Source: Oscillospiraceae bacterium
GTDB taxonomy: Bacteria > Bacillota > Clostridia > Oscillospirales > Acutalibacteraceae
Assembly (NCBI GenBank): GCA_015066385.1
Contig: SVOJ01000002.1
Span: forward strand, 248,001 to 312,000
DNA length: 64,000 nt
Reading direction: 5' to 3'
The notes below the pieces were generated by a model. The model did no database searches. It was not told the origin of the DNA and saw only the letters and a list, made by a program, of their open reading frames with translations. Both the position numbers and the translations under genes were made by a program. Shown piece after piece: positions 16,131 through 24,774 of the stretch; within the stretch, counting starts at the first letter, position 1; each line of letters opens with the position of its first letter.

Positions 16131-17696
16131 TTAATTTGTCAGGTCAAGATTCAACAGGTTATTGAAGATTTTCAGGAACATATTGATGATGGAACGGAAG
16201 AAGTTTACAATTTTTGCCATGATACCGATTTCTTCCCATGAATCCTGACTGTTCTTTTCCGTCATGGGTTCAATAACTTCTTTTTTCTCATCGTAAACGG
16301 TGTACTGCGGAAAAACATCATAAGAATCAATGGTCATTTTACCGTCGGTAATAAAGAATGCGGAAATGAGTTCTTCCGCACATTCGGGGAACACACTGTG
16401 TTCAAGCCCCTTGATGATCCATGTGGTGTCGGGGAACAGACAGGTGGACATATCAATCTGCTTATCGGGAGAAATATATTTCCCGTAGCCTGCTCTTACG
16501 CGGGAACTGATATAATCTTCGGAAAGAGTCCGGTTGACCGGAGCGGTGGTTGCACCGAGCGTTGTATTTTCAACCGTGGAAGCACCGTCGGAAATTACTT
16601 CATTATTCTGAAACAGCGGAATACTCTGGAAACCGTATTTGGAAACAACGGCAATATCCACACCATTGCGTTCAAAATTTTTAAGATCCGACTCAAATGA
16701 AACAGCAACCTTATTGTGGAAGTTGTTGATTTTTCTGATCAGGCCTGCATATTCGCTTTCTCTGCCGCTGAAGTTCAGTTCCATGGCTTCGTCAAAATCT
16801 TCCAGATCAACCATGGCCCAGATACCGGGCATAGTGCCGTAAGTGGCAAGAATAAGACGCGGCAGGATATTGGCACATACTTCTGCATAGATATCATTGA
16901 CAAAAGACGTGGCAAGGTTCAATCCGTTGGTGATGACTGCCATGTCAATAATGGATTGAAGAAGATCATTGACGATGGTGTTACTTGTTGTCATATAATA
17001 GTCAGCATAACGGTCAACAGAAGCGGCATCAACCTGAATTTTACCGCTGAATGTGCCGCTGACGGTGTTGACCCCCGACAAAGCTTGACTGTAAAGGCAG
17101 TAGTTATTGATTTTGGAAGTGCCGTAGCGGACCATATAAGCCTGCACAACACAAGCACCTTCACATCTGCCGATGATATTGACCTTCTTAGCACCCGTAA
17201 CGGCCATGACGGCATCAATATAACCGCTCAGATCGGTAGCAACTACCCAAGGATCCAGACGCCAATCATAGTAATACATATAATCCCGCATGGCATAGGT
17301 TCCGTTTTTCTTGGTATCTTTCAATGCAGAGCGCGACCATGTCCAATCAATCCCCGAACCGTCGGATGCTTCGCCGTTTTTGTCGAGCGCAATTTCTTCA
17401 AATACGGGATAAACCGCATTATACAGTGCATCGCAATAGGCATCCCACTCTCCGGTACGAACACCATCCATAAAAATCGGAAGACATTCCTTGACGGCAT
17501 CGCCGAGGTAACCGTCTTCAACATCAAGAGGATAAATCTGTTCGCCGTCTGCATTGTACAGAGGGGTTCCCTGTCCGCGGACATAAATAACGGGATCGGA
17601 TGTGCGCACATCTGCAAGTGCAGTCATAGGCAAACAAAGACACACTAACAATACTGCGCACAGAAAAACAGATAACATTCGGATTGTTTTTTTCAT
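16131..17696 (-). CDS. Secreted LCAT-like alpha/beta hydrolase 2 with Cys at the nucleophile elbow
   Basis: A 521-residue paralogue of 12445-13905. Signal peptide MKKTIRMLSVFLCAVLLVC with cleavage near ALA. Strand PVIYVRGQG at 35-43, YDWR at 143-146, elbow GRCEG at 176-180 with Cys178 where a serine is expected, and a conserved histidine in IKGLEHSVF. The C-terminus carries an amphipathic segment (FRSIINMFLKIFNNLLNL) that could attach to membranes. Known: cysteine at this position is used by dienelactone-hydrolase-type members of the fold. Activity as an acyl hydrolase or transferase is therefore uncertain. The first gene of a minus-strand unit with a promoter at 17758-17786. Confidence 0.65.
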   Translation of the reverse strand: MKKTIRMLSVFLCAVLLVCLCLPMTALADVRTSDPVIYVRGQGTPLYNADGEQIYPLDVEDGYLGDAVKECLPIFMDGVRTGEWDAYCDALYNAVYPVFEEIALDKNGEASDGSGIDWTWSRSALKDTKKNGTYAMRDYMYYYDWRLDPWVVATDLSGYIDAVMAVTGAKKVNIIGRCEGACVVQAYMVRYGTSKINNYCLYSQALSGVNTVSGTFSGKIQVDAASVDRYADYYMTTSNTIVNDLLQSIIDMAVITNGLNLATSFVNDIYAEVCANILPRLILATYGTMPGIWAMVDLEDFDEAMELNFSGRESEYAGLIRKINNFHNKVAVSFESDLKNFERNGVDIAVVSKYGFQSIPLFQNNEVISDGASTVENTTLGATTAPVNRTLSEDYISSRVRAGYGKYISPDKQIDMSTCLFPDTTWIIKGLEHSVFPECAEELISAFFITDGKMTIDSYDVFPQYTVYDEKKEVIEPMTEKNSQDSWEEIGIMAKIVNFFRSIINMFLKIFNNLLNLDLTN

Positions 17697-17757
17697 ACAT
17701 CAGGACTCCTTGCTGACTGTTTTGGCGGAAACAGAAACAAACCGCCATATTAAAAAT

Positions 17758-17786
17758 ATTATATTATAGAGCAAACTAAAAATCAA
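17758..17786 (-). promoter_or_regulatory. Promoter of the LCAT-like 2 / BNR unit
   Basis: On the minus strand TTGATT (17781-17786), 17-base spacer and TATAAT (17758-17763), with a second overlapping TATAAT at 17763-17768. Confidence 0.6.
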
Positions 17787-17821
17787 TAGACAGTTTGTAA
17801 ATACTGTAAAAAGTGAGCAAC

Positions 17822-17852
17822 AAAAAACGGGCTGTTGCCGATACAACAGTCC
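17822..17852 (-). terminator. Terminator after the PPTase gene
   Basis: On the minus strand GGACTGTTG and CAACAGCCC pair around a 6-base loop with one G-T pair, followed by GTTTTTTG. It ends the acyl-ligase/ACP operon. Confidence 0.75.
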
Positions 17853-17897
17853 GAAAAAAAAGTTTTTTCTGAATTTCTTATAAGCGCAGATTTCAAA

Positions 17898-18548
17898 TCA
17901 GAGTTCTTGTAAAAAGCAGAGCAATTCATCATTTTTTACATAGATTGCCTGCAATTGTCGTTGCGCACAAACAGACAAGGCAAAGGTGTTCTTCAGATCG
18001 GTTTGAATGATTACATTTTCCGCTTTATATAAACAGGGAAATTCACTTTTCCCACAAAAACAGGCGCTTTGCAGATCATAACCGATTCCCTGCCCCGTGT
18101 ATTTTCCCCACGCTTCTTTACTTGCCCAGAATGCAGCAAAAAACTGTTCGGGATTCGCACATTGCGACAGCATTTTTTGTTCCTGCAAAGAGCACACTCT
18201 TTGCACTACATTGTCTTTTACGGGACGAAAATCCTGCACATCGATTCCGACAGGGGTATAATCCAATGCACAGGCAACCGCTGTATCGCAATGGGAAAGA
18301 TTGAAAAAATATTCATTTTTAACTTCAAACGGCTTTCCGTTTTCGTCTGTTTCAATCTGCGGCATTGATGTGATTCCGTATTCTTTGAACAATGCATAGC
18401 GCAACAACAAAAAGGCATATACGCTTGTAATTCTGTCTTTTGCCTGCTTATAAGAAAGGACTTTTTCATTGCGTTGCGATGACAGATACTTCTTCCACTG
18501 TGCAGGTAAAGCGGGCAATTCATTCTGCCATAAAAAATAATAAACCAT
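17898..18548 (-). CDS. Sfp-type 4'-phosphopantetheinyl transferase
   Basis: A 216-residue enzyme that moves the phosphopantetheine arm from CoA to a serine of carrier proteins. Seen: NLSHCD at 83-88, the magnesium-binding GIDVQD at 101-106 and WASKEAWGKYTGQG from 141, all in the usual Sfp order and spacing. It lies 51 bases after the first ACP gene, separated from it by a hairpin at 18559-18592 that should limit read-through. The operon's two stand-alone ACPs are the obvious substrates. Known: Sfp-type enzymes usually serve secondary-metabolite or specialised carrier proteins, while AcpS serves fatty acid synthesis. This supports a dedicated acyl-carrier pathway here. Confidence 0.85.
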   Translation of the reverse strand: MVYYFLWQNELPALPAQWKKYLSSQRNEKVLSYKQAKDRITSVYAFLLLRYALFKEYGITSMPQIETDENGKPFEVKNEYFFNLSHCDTAVACALDYTPVGIDVQDFRPVKDNVVQRVCSLQEQKMLSQCANPEQFFAAFWASKEAWGKYTGQGIGYDLQSACFCGKSEFPCLYKAENVIIQTDLKNTFALSVCAQRQLQAIYVKNDELLCFLQEL

Positions 18549-18558
18549 ATATACTCCA

Positions 18559-18592
18559 AAAAAAGGAGCTGCATTTTTACAGCTCCTTTTTT
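18559..18592 (-). terminator. Intra-operon terminator/attenuator between ACP and PPTase genes
   Basis: A perfect 13-base stem, AAAAAAGGAGCTG and CAGCTCCTTTTTT, with an 8-base loop and a T-run on either strand. It lies 7 bases after the ACP stop and just before the PPTase ribosome binding site (GGAG), so it should lower PPTase expression relative to the upstream genes. Confidence 0.75.
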
Positions 18593-18599
18593 AATTTAA

Positions 18600-18830
18600 T
18601 CAGTCTTCCCTGTATTCTTCGAGCAATGCAATGACATCTGCAACCGTTTCAATGCCGACAACGGCACGATCGGGAATTTCAAGGTCAAAGGCATCTTCGA
18701 TTGCAACTGCAAGATTGACAAGTTCCAACGAATTCAGACCGAGATCCGTGCGGATGTTGGTCTGTTCGGTAATACTCTGCGGGTCGAGTTGAACAAATTC
18801 ACAAATGATTTCTCTGAGTTTTTCAAGCAT
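18600..18830 (-). CDS. Stand-alone acyl carrier protein 1
   Basis: A 76-residue acidic four-helix protein with the phosphopantetheine attachment motif LGLNSLELVNL, Ser34 carrying the arm; the usual Asp before this serine is Asn. Its start lies 12 bases after the paired ligase gene, with AAGGAGAAAGAG upstream. It is one of two ACPs in the operon, both of about 75 residues with the serine at the same position. Known: small ACPs paired with adenylating ligases receive an acyl chain as a thioester. It is not next to fab genes, so it is probably not the primary fatty acid synthesis ACP. Confidence 0.9.
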   Translation of the reverse strand: MLEKLREIICEFVQLDPQSITEQTNIRTDLGLNSLELVNLAVAIEDAFDLEIPDRAVVGIETVADVIALLEEYRED

Positions 18831-18842
18831 ATCTCTTTCTCC

Positions 18843-20633
18843 TTATACTTTAGCGACTGTCTTGACAGTGGCATTGTAAGCATCAATAACTTTCTGACGG
18901 ATGATTTTTCTTGTCGTTGTCTTTTCAAATTCCTTGAAGACAACAAAAACATCCTGAATCTTCTTGTAAGAAATCATCTTGCGGTTGACATCGTTGTAAA
19001 CATCTTCGGCAACTTTTCGCTTGATTTCTTCTTCACTCATACCTTCAAAATCGGCGGGTTCAACATAAACTGCAACCGCAATGATTTTACGCAGATCGCC
19101 TGCGATTTCTTTTTCAGCTTCCAGTGCACAGGCTTCACGGATGTAAGGCAGATTGTCCATCACGGCAAATTCAATGTCTTCGGGGAAGACGTTCTTGCCG
19201 TTATCAAGAATGATAAGAGTCTTCTTTCTGCCGACAACAAACAGCTCGCCTTCTTCGGAGGCGGTGCCGTAGTCACCCGTCTTGAACCATTCGCCTTCAA
19301 AGGATACCGCCGTGGCTTCTTCATCCTTATAATAACCTCTGAATACGTTTGTTCCGCGTACCCAGATTTCACCGATACCGTCCGCATCGGGTTCGTGAAT
19401 CTTGAATTCACAGCGGGGCAATGCAAAACCTGCAGAAGTGGGATCTTTGTCAGCCTGCAGATTCAGTGTAACCGAAGGAGAGGTTTCGGTCAGTCCGTAG
19501 CCGTTGTAAACACGGAAGCCGAGATCACCGAGCCCCGTAACATAATCTTTTCTCGACGGTGCACCGCCGCAGACAAGAGTCGGAAAACGGTTACCGAAGT
19601 TTTTGCTGATGGTTTTGAACAAAACATGGCGAAGGTCAATGCCGTGCTTACGCAGTTTGTTGCTGACCTTGACAAGTTTCTTGAGGATATCCGCCTTGCC
19701 GCCTTCCTTTGCTTTTGCCCAGATTCCGTTATAAATTCCTTCAAGAACAAGCGGAACGGCATTCATGGCATCGGGTTGGAACATCTGAATATTGGGAAGA
19801 ATATTCTTCAGGCTGTCGTTGATGTAAATAACGGCATTCATATAGAATGCGACCATCATGTTGCAACTGAGTTCAAATACATGGTTAATGGGAAGCAACG
19901 AGAAAGAAGAATATTCGGTCGGAATGGTTTCGATAACATTATCGACGTTTGCACAGAAATTGCGGTGCGAAATCATAACACCCTTGTTTGCACCCGTTGT
20001 GCCGGAGGTGAAGATGATAGCGGCAAGATCCTCGGGATCCACAACAGCATCCACATAAGAATTATCGCCGGCGGCAATCAACTCTCTGCCCTTTTCGATC
20101 AGGGCATCAATCGTGAAATAACGCTCCTCCTCAACTTCCTTATTGAATGCAACACAGCAAATACAATCGGAATGGCTGTCCATATGTGCTTTTGCAGCCT
20201 TGAAATAGGTTTTGGAGCAGAAAACAGCATCACAATCAGCCTTGTCAATCAGCTTGCTGATTTCCTCGTCTGTCATTTCCTTATCAAGCGGTACGGCAAC
20301 ACCGACACCGCAGACAATAGCATAAAAAGACAGAATCCAATTGAAAGATGTTTCGCCGATGATGGCTATGTGTTTGCCTTTGAGCCCGAGTGCGGTCAGT
20401 GCTGTGCCCAAAGCGGCACGCTTTTCCTTGAATTCGCTGACGGTGTGATGCACCACATCAAATTCGCGGCCCTTTTTCTTCTGCTTTTCAACAAAAGCAA
20501 CGCGGTCACCATAGGCACCTTCCACACGAAGAACCATATCCTTGATGTGAGCCAACGGCCCGATCATGTGAATCTCGTGACGGATGGCATCCAGCACTTT
20601 CTTTTCCTGTGCGGTCAATTCAATAGAAGTCAT
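18843..20633 (-). CDS. AMP-dependent acyl ligase 1 (long-chain acyl-CoA/acyl-ACP synthetase-like)
   Basis: A 596-residue adenylate-forming enzyme. P-loop FTSGTTGANKGVM at 208-220, YGLTETSP at 379-386, KTGD at 451-454, and the hinge and long-chain signature GRKKTLIILDNGKNVFPE at 468-485, then TTTRKIIRQKV near the end. It resembles bacterial FadD-type ligases. AAGGAG precedes ATG 20633. The ACP gene 12 bases downstream suggests the acceptor is ACP rather than CoA, as in AasS-type acyl-ACP synthetases; this is inference. A close paralogue is at 22907-24655, making two ligase-ACP modules in one operon. Chain-length preference cannot be judged. Confidence 0.85.
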   Translation of the reverse strand: MTSIELTAQEKKVLDAIRHEIHMIGPLAHIKDMVLRVEGAYGDRVAFVEKQKKKGREFDVVHHTVSEFKEKRAALGTALTALGLKGKHIAIIGETSFNWILSFYAIVCGVGVAVPLDKEMTDEEISKLIDKADCDAVFCSKTYFKAAKAHMDSHSDCICCVAFNKEVEEERYFTIDALIEKGRELIAAGDNSYVDAVVDPEDLAAIIFTSGTTGANKGVMISHRNFCANVDNVIETIPTEYSSFSLLPINHVFELSCNMMVAFYMNAVIYINDSLKNILPNIQMFQPDAMNAVPLVLEGIYNGIWAKAKEGGKADILKKLVKVSNKLRKHGIDLRHVLFKTISKNFGNRFPTLVCGGAPSRKDYVTGLGDLGFRVYNGYGLTETSPSVTLNLQADKDPTSAGFALPRCEFKIHEPDADGIGEIWVRGTNVFRGYYKDEEATAVSFEGEWFKTGDYGTASEEGELFVVGRKKTLIILDNGKNVFPEDIEFAVMDNLPYIREACALEAEKEIAGDLRKIIAVAVYVEPADFEGMSEEEIKRKVAEDVYNDVNRKMISYKKIQDVFVVFKEFEKTTTRKIIRQKVIDAYNATVKTVAKV

Positions 20634-20684
20634 TTTTTTATCTCCTTTTCAGAGGTATTTAAAAACGGCTTGAAACCGGATTTA

Positions 20685-21695
20685 TTACAGTTTGAATTCG
20701 TCAAGATTGTCAAGCGACATCTTGCGTTCTCCTTTTTCGATTTCCTTTACAAGCTGCACCGCAAGGGAATTTACGGGTGTTGCAACACCGTATTTTGCAC
20801 CGTTTGCGGCAATGTAGCCGTTGAAGTAATCAATTTCGGTGATTTCGCCTCTTTCAAGTGCCTGCAGCGTAGAGGGTTTGACAGCACCGAAGCCCTTTTT
20901 GCCGATAATACGGAACAAAACGGTGGCACAGGCATCAAACCATGCGGCATCGGTCAAAGTGAGAAGATTATAGTCAAGCACTTTCTTGAAAGGCGGCACT
21001 TTGAGTCCCATTGCCTTTGCAACATAAATGCCTTCACGGGCAATACCGAGGAAGACCTTGCAGGCTCTGGGATCATCCAACAGAACGCCGAGCTTTTCAC
21101 CGCAGATGGCGGCAAGGGCGTTGATGCAGGAGTTGATGATGAGCTTGGAATACTGACGGGCAATGATGTCCTTATCGATAATGGTGGGCAGCAGTGCGCT
21201 CATCATTTTGCGGACTTCTTCAAGCTTCGGAGAGGACTGACCTTTGAGCATACCGATGTAAAGGTCGCCCGAGGAGGTCATTTCAACCTCACCGAAGGTG
21301 TGCATGGTAGCACCGTAGCCGATGGCGCAGCCGACGGTACGGTTTGCACCGACAACTTCTGCAAGGATTTCCGTGCAGATACCGTTTTGCATGGAAATGA
21401 CAAGTGCATCATCCGTCAATACGGGCAGAACACTCTTTGCCGCAGGTGCCATAGAGAATGTTTTGGTTGCAATGAAGCAGACGTCATATTTGCCGGGTAG
21501 TTCATCTACAGAAGAATAGGCATTGAGTTTCATCGTATGTTCGCCTTTGGCCCCCGTCAAATGGATGCCCTTATCACGGATAATATCCGCAAATTCGCTC
21601 TTGAGTTCAAGCACATCAATATCGTAACCTGCTTCTTTGACAAGTACGGCAATACAAGAACCGATTGCGCCGGAACCAACTAATAAGATTTTCAT
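20685..21695 (-). CDS. Ketopantoate reductase-like (ApbA/PanE family) dehydrogenase
   Basis: A 336-residue protein. Rossmann motif LLVGSGAIGS at residues 4-13, FIATKTFSM and ISMQNGICTE in the substrate cleft, and SKLIINSCINALAAICGEKLG with the family lysine and Asn/Ser pattern of the C-terminal domain. Known: PanE reduces 2-dehydropantoate to pantoate with NADPH, supplying CoA and thus phosphopantetheine; related enzymes act on other 2-oxo acids. It is embedded between the two ligase-ACP modules of an operon with a phosphopantetheinyl transferase, so either pantoate supply or a reduction step of the product is plausible. No panB or panC is present. Confidence 0.75.
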   Translation of the reverse strand: MKILLVGSGAIGSCIAVLVKEAGYDIDVLELKSEFADIIRDKGIHLTGAKGEHTMKLNAYSSVDELPGKYDVCFIATKTFSMAPAAKSVLPVLTDDALVISMQNGICTEILAEVVGANRTVGCAIGYGATMHTFGEVEMTSSGDLYIGMLKGQSSPKLEEVRKMMSALLPTIIDKDIIARQYSKLIINSCINALAAICGEKLGVLLDDPRACKVFLGIAREGIYVAKAMGLKVPPFKKVLDYNLLTLTDAAWFDACATVLFRIIGKKGFGAVKPSTLQALERGEITEIDYFNGYIAANGAKYGVATPVNSLAVQLVKEIEKGERKMSLDNLDEFKL

Positions 21696-21732
21696 TTTTC
21701 ATATCCCCCATAAAATTATTTTATTTTTGTTT

Positions 21733-22656
21733 TTACCATGTGAAAGTCCATATTTCATGCAAAGCACCGCTGATGGTGCCGGATGCCGTAATTCCGAGTG
21801 TCCCCTCGCCGAATGCAGAAAGGGGCATATATTCCTCATAGCGGATAATCTGACCGAGTTGATTGACGGTAACATTGACCGTAGCCCCGGGATAAGTATA
21901 CTCGCCCTTGTTGATCCGTGCAATCCCCAAATCCAGGGCATTCATATCCAGATAATCCATGCACAGAGCATGATAATACGGCGCGGGTGCCTCAAGCGTT
22001 GCGGTTTCGGGCACAAGAGAGATGCTGTAGGTGGTGTCATATCCGTTTTTGGACACCACGGCAGAGGTGATACCGTTGCCGTCAAGCGCAAAAAGCCTGT
22101 CCGACGGAGGAATGACAAGACTCGGTGTGACGGGTTCTCCTGATTTAGGGCCGATACAAGAACCGTTCACAAACTGATAATTGAGCGTTTCTTCGCCCGT
22201 GAATTTTTCAATAATGGGATTTGCGATACCGACTGCAAAAGATATGCTGCATTCAATCAGTTTCATGTCTATGTTCTGATATTTGACAGCACCGAAATTC
22301 TGCGCGGTTTTAACGGAATTGACCGCCGCGCACATAGCATTGAGAATTTCTTCCTTGCTTGCTGTCACATCCAACACAGTAGCAGGATTGCTGTAAACCT
22401 GCGTAGGTTGCTGCACCGTCGGCACGGTCTGCGGATTCTGACTGTAGGTCGGCTGTTCGTAATATGTCTGCGTGGGTTGCGGTTGCTGCACAACAGGTGG
22501 ATTCTGTTGTTCATAGGCATTGGAAGCGGCTTCCTGCAAACCGACAAGCAGATTGCCTGCCGCCTCGTTTGATGTTTGCAGAATCACCACAAAAGACGCG
22601 CAGAAAATCACGATCAACATGCCCAACAGCACATACAGTAAAGGCTGTTTTTTCAT
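21733..22656 (-). CDS. Unknown membrane-anchored extracytoplasmic protein
   Basis: A 307-residue protein that I do not recognise. Residues 6-28 form one transmembrane segment (LLYVLLGMLIVIFCASFVVIL), followed by a Gln/Pro/Tyr/Thr-rich linker at about 50-92 (QQPQPTQTYYEQPTYSQ) and a globular region of about 210 residues without cysteine motifs or known catalytic signatures. It begins 30 bases after ACP2 and ends 37 bases before the ketopantoate reductase-like gene, so it is cotranscribed with the acyl-activation genes. Its likely location is outside the membrane. A function in handling the operon's lipid product is only a guess. Confidence 0.65.
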   Translation of the reverse strand: MKKQPLLYVLLGMLIVIFCASFVVILQTSNEAAGNLLVGLQEAASNAYEQQNPPVVQQPQPTQTYYEQPTYSQNPQTVPTVQQPTQVYSNPATVLDVTASKEEILNAMCAAVNSVKTAQNFGAVKYQNIDMKLIECSISFAVGIANPIIEKFTGEETLNYQFVNGSCIGPKSGEPVTPSLVIPPSDRLFALDGNGITSAVVSKNGYDTTYSISLVPETATLEAPAPYYHALCMDYLDMNALDLGIARINKGEYTYPGATVNVTVNQLGQIIRYEEYMPLSAFGEGTLGITASGTISGALHEIWTFTW

Positions 22657-22686
22657 GTTCTTCCCCCTGATCGTTTATTTTTGCTT

Positions 22687-22914
22687 TTATTTTTGTGTGC
22701 TTTCAATGTGTCGGATCAGATCTCCGACGGTTTTCATCATGGCCAGTTTACGGTCTGAAATTTCAATGCCGAATTCATTTTCCACTGACACGGCAAGATT
22801 GACCAGATCCAGCGAATTCAAGCCCAGATCCATGCGCAATGATGTATCGTAATCAACTTCGCATCTGTCGACGGGCACATATTCCCCGACAACAGCAATC
22901 AAACGTTCAAGCAT
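22687..22914 (-). CDS. Stand-alone acyl carrier protein 2
   Basis: A 75-residue acyl carrier protein with LGLNSLDLVNL around Ser34, like its paralogue at 18600-18830. ATG 22914 is preceded by AAGGGGGA at 6 bases, and an in-frame GTG at 22935 was not used. The start overlaps the last eight bases of the upstream ligase gene, so the pair is translationally coupled. This one-to-one coupling suggests the ligase charges this ACP. The acyl group and destination are unknown. Confidence 0.9.
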   Translation of the reverse strand: MLERLIAVVGEYVPVDRCEVDYDTSLRMDLGLNSLDLVNLAVSVENEFGIEISDRKLAMMKTVGDLIRHIESTQK

Positions 22915-24655
22915 CGTCTTCCCCCTTGCGTTCACGAATGACTGTATATTCTTCTATTACTTTTCTCCTCAATATTTTACTTGTGGATGTCTTCTGAAAA
23001 CCGTGCTGTGCAATCAGCACATGGCTGACCGCCTTATAGCCCGGCAGATCGGCATTGACCGCCATAACATCCGCACGCGCCATAGTTTCAATTTCCGACT
23101 CTGACATGCCTTCAAAATCAGATACATCCACATACAAAACCGCGGCGATGATTTTTTGCTGAACACCGAAAATTTCTTTTTCGCTTTCCATCACAACAAT
23201 TTCCCTTATGTAAGGAATGCGACTGCGAAGAATGTTTTCGATTTCTTCGGGATGTACATTTTTTCCGTTATCAAGAATAATAAGATTCTTTTTTCTCCCG
23301 GTCAGTATCAGGTGTCCGGCTGCGGTCATTTTGCCGATATCGCCCGTTTTGAACCAACCGTTTTCGAATGAATCGATGGTTGCGGCGGTATCGTTGTAAT
23401 AACCGGGACTGATATTTTCACCACGCAGCCAGACTTCTCCTTCTCCGTCCTCATTGGGTGCGTGAATGTGAATATCGGTATTGAAAAAGGCGGTACCGAC
23501 AGTGTCGGGATAGTGTCTTGTATCTGTATTGAGTGCAGCAATGGGAGCCGCTTCCGTCAATCCGTAACCGACATAGATATCAAAGCCCAACTCGGTCAAC
23601 CCTTTTACATATTTCGGTTCAACGGGGGCACCGCCGCAGATGAGTATTTTTAATTCATCACCAAAATAAGCATGAATATCTTTGAACAGATTACGTCTGA
23701 TATCAATTCCGGTTTCGAGCAATTTATTACTCAAAGCAATGGCACGTTCTGTTTTTTTATCTGATCCGTCTTTGCGCAGTCCCTGCCAGATATGGTTGTA
23801 AAAACTTTCCAGAAACAGCGGCACAACCACCGCCATGGAGGGTTTGAAAAAACGGAAATTGCGCATCAGATTGCGCATACGGTCATTGATGTATATGACC
23901 GTATGTATGTAAAGCATGGGCAAAATGTTGCAGTTGAGTTCATAGATATGGTTCATCGGAAGAACCGAAATGGTCGATTCTTCTACGGGAACATATTCGG
24001 CAACGGCATTGATGTTGCTGACAAGATTCCGATGTGTCAACAAGACACCTTTATTCGGACCGGTGGTTCCCGATGTAAAAATAACAGCAACAATGCTTTC
24101 GGGGGTAATGCAAAAATCCTCAAACCGATGATCTCCCTGATTACGCAGGTGTTTTCCTTTGGTCAACAGATCATCCCAGCCAAGCAGGCCGTCGGCTTCG
24201 TTGTCCATTGCAAAAACAGAACGAAGTCGGGAGTTTTCCGTTTTGTTACGCAGTCCCGTTTCAAAAAAAGTGGAAGAACAAAACAGAGCCGCAGCATTGC
24301 TTTTGCACAACAGCTCGTCAAGTTCATCTTCGGTCAGCTCCTTGTCCAACGGAACGGCTGCACCCAATCCGCAGGTTATTGCAAGAAAGGCAACAATCCA
24401 ACGATATGAATTTTCGCCCAACAGTGCAATGTTGCAACCGCAAAAACCCATTTCCGCAAGTGCAGTAGCAAGGGAGCGGACATCATCACAAAGTTTTTCT
24501 GCCGAATAGCGAATTTTTTGCGAGTCCTTTTTTTCAACGATCACCGTATCGCTTCCGTATGCACCGATACGATTGACCAGTTCACGCAAATCGGACAAAG
24601 GGCCTTGTGCAAGCATTGCTTTTCGTTGTGCCGAAAAATCCGACCGCATCAGCAT
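22907..24655 (-). CDS. AMP-dependent acyl ligase 2 (long-chain acyl-CoA/acyl-ACP synthetase-like)
   Basis: A 582-residue paralogue of the ligase at 18843-20633. P-loop FTSGTTGPNKGVLLTHRN near residue 194, YGLTEAAP, WFKTGDIGK, GRKKNLIILDNGKNVHPEE and the terminal lysine region STSKILRRKV are all present. Known: such enzymes form an acyl-adenylate and transfer the acyl group to CoA or a carrier protein. The stop codon overlaps the ACP2 start. It is the first gene of the operon, driven by a promoter at 24695-24723. Two ligase-ACP pairs in one operon imply two different acyl substrates or acceptors. Confidence 0.85.
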   Translation of the reverse strand: MLMRSDFSAQRKAMLAQGPLSDLRELVNRIGAYGSDTVIVEKKDSQKIRYSAEKLCDDVRSLATALAEMGFCGCNIALLGENSYRWIVAFLAITCGLGAAVPLDKELTEDELDELLCKSNAAALFCSSTFFETGLRNKTENSRLRSVFAMDNEADGLLGWDDLLTKGKHLRNQGDHRFEDFCITPESIVAVIFTSGTTGPNKGVLLTHRNLVSNINAVAEYVPVEESTISVLPMNHIYELNCNILPMLYIHTVIYINDRMRNLMRNFRFFKPSMAVVVPLFLESFYNHIWQGLRKDGSDKKTERAIALSNKLLETGIDIRRNLFKDIHAYFGDELKILICGGAPVEPKYVKGLTELGFDIYVGYGLTEAAPIAALNTDTRHYPDTVGTAFFNTDIHIHAPNEDGEGEVWLRGENISPGYYNDTAATIDSFENGWFKTGDIGKMTAAGHLILTGRKKNLIILDNGKNVHPEEIENILRSRIPYIREIVVMESEKEIFGVQQKIIAAVLYVDVSDFEGMSESEIETMARADVMAVNADLPGYKAVSHVLIAQHGFQKTSTSKILRRKVIEEYTVIRERKGEDDA

Positions 24656-24694
24656 GACCCCATCCTTTGCAATTTATTTGATAACACTTTTCAC

Positions 24695-24723
24695 ATTATA
24701 CACGACATACTGTTGCAAATCAA
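24695..24723 (-). promoter_or_regulatory. Promoter of the acyl ligase/ACP operon
   Basis: On the minus strand TTGATT (24718-24723), 17-base spacer and perfect TATAAT (24695-24700), 40 bases before the ligase 2 start. It lies in the 119-base gap after the patatin gene. Confidence 0.65.
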
Positions 24724-24774
24724 GAGGAAAAACCTCATCTCTGAATAAATAATGAAGAAATTTTGAACAAATCA

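Noticed and set aside
18789..21500. A 903-codon open frame on the plus strand
   Set aside because: It is exactly antisense to the ACP1, acyl ligase 1 and ketopantoate reductase-like genes, has no recognisable motif or ribosome binding site, and arises from codon bias of the real genes.
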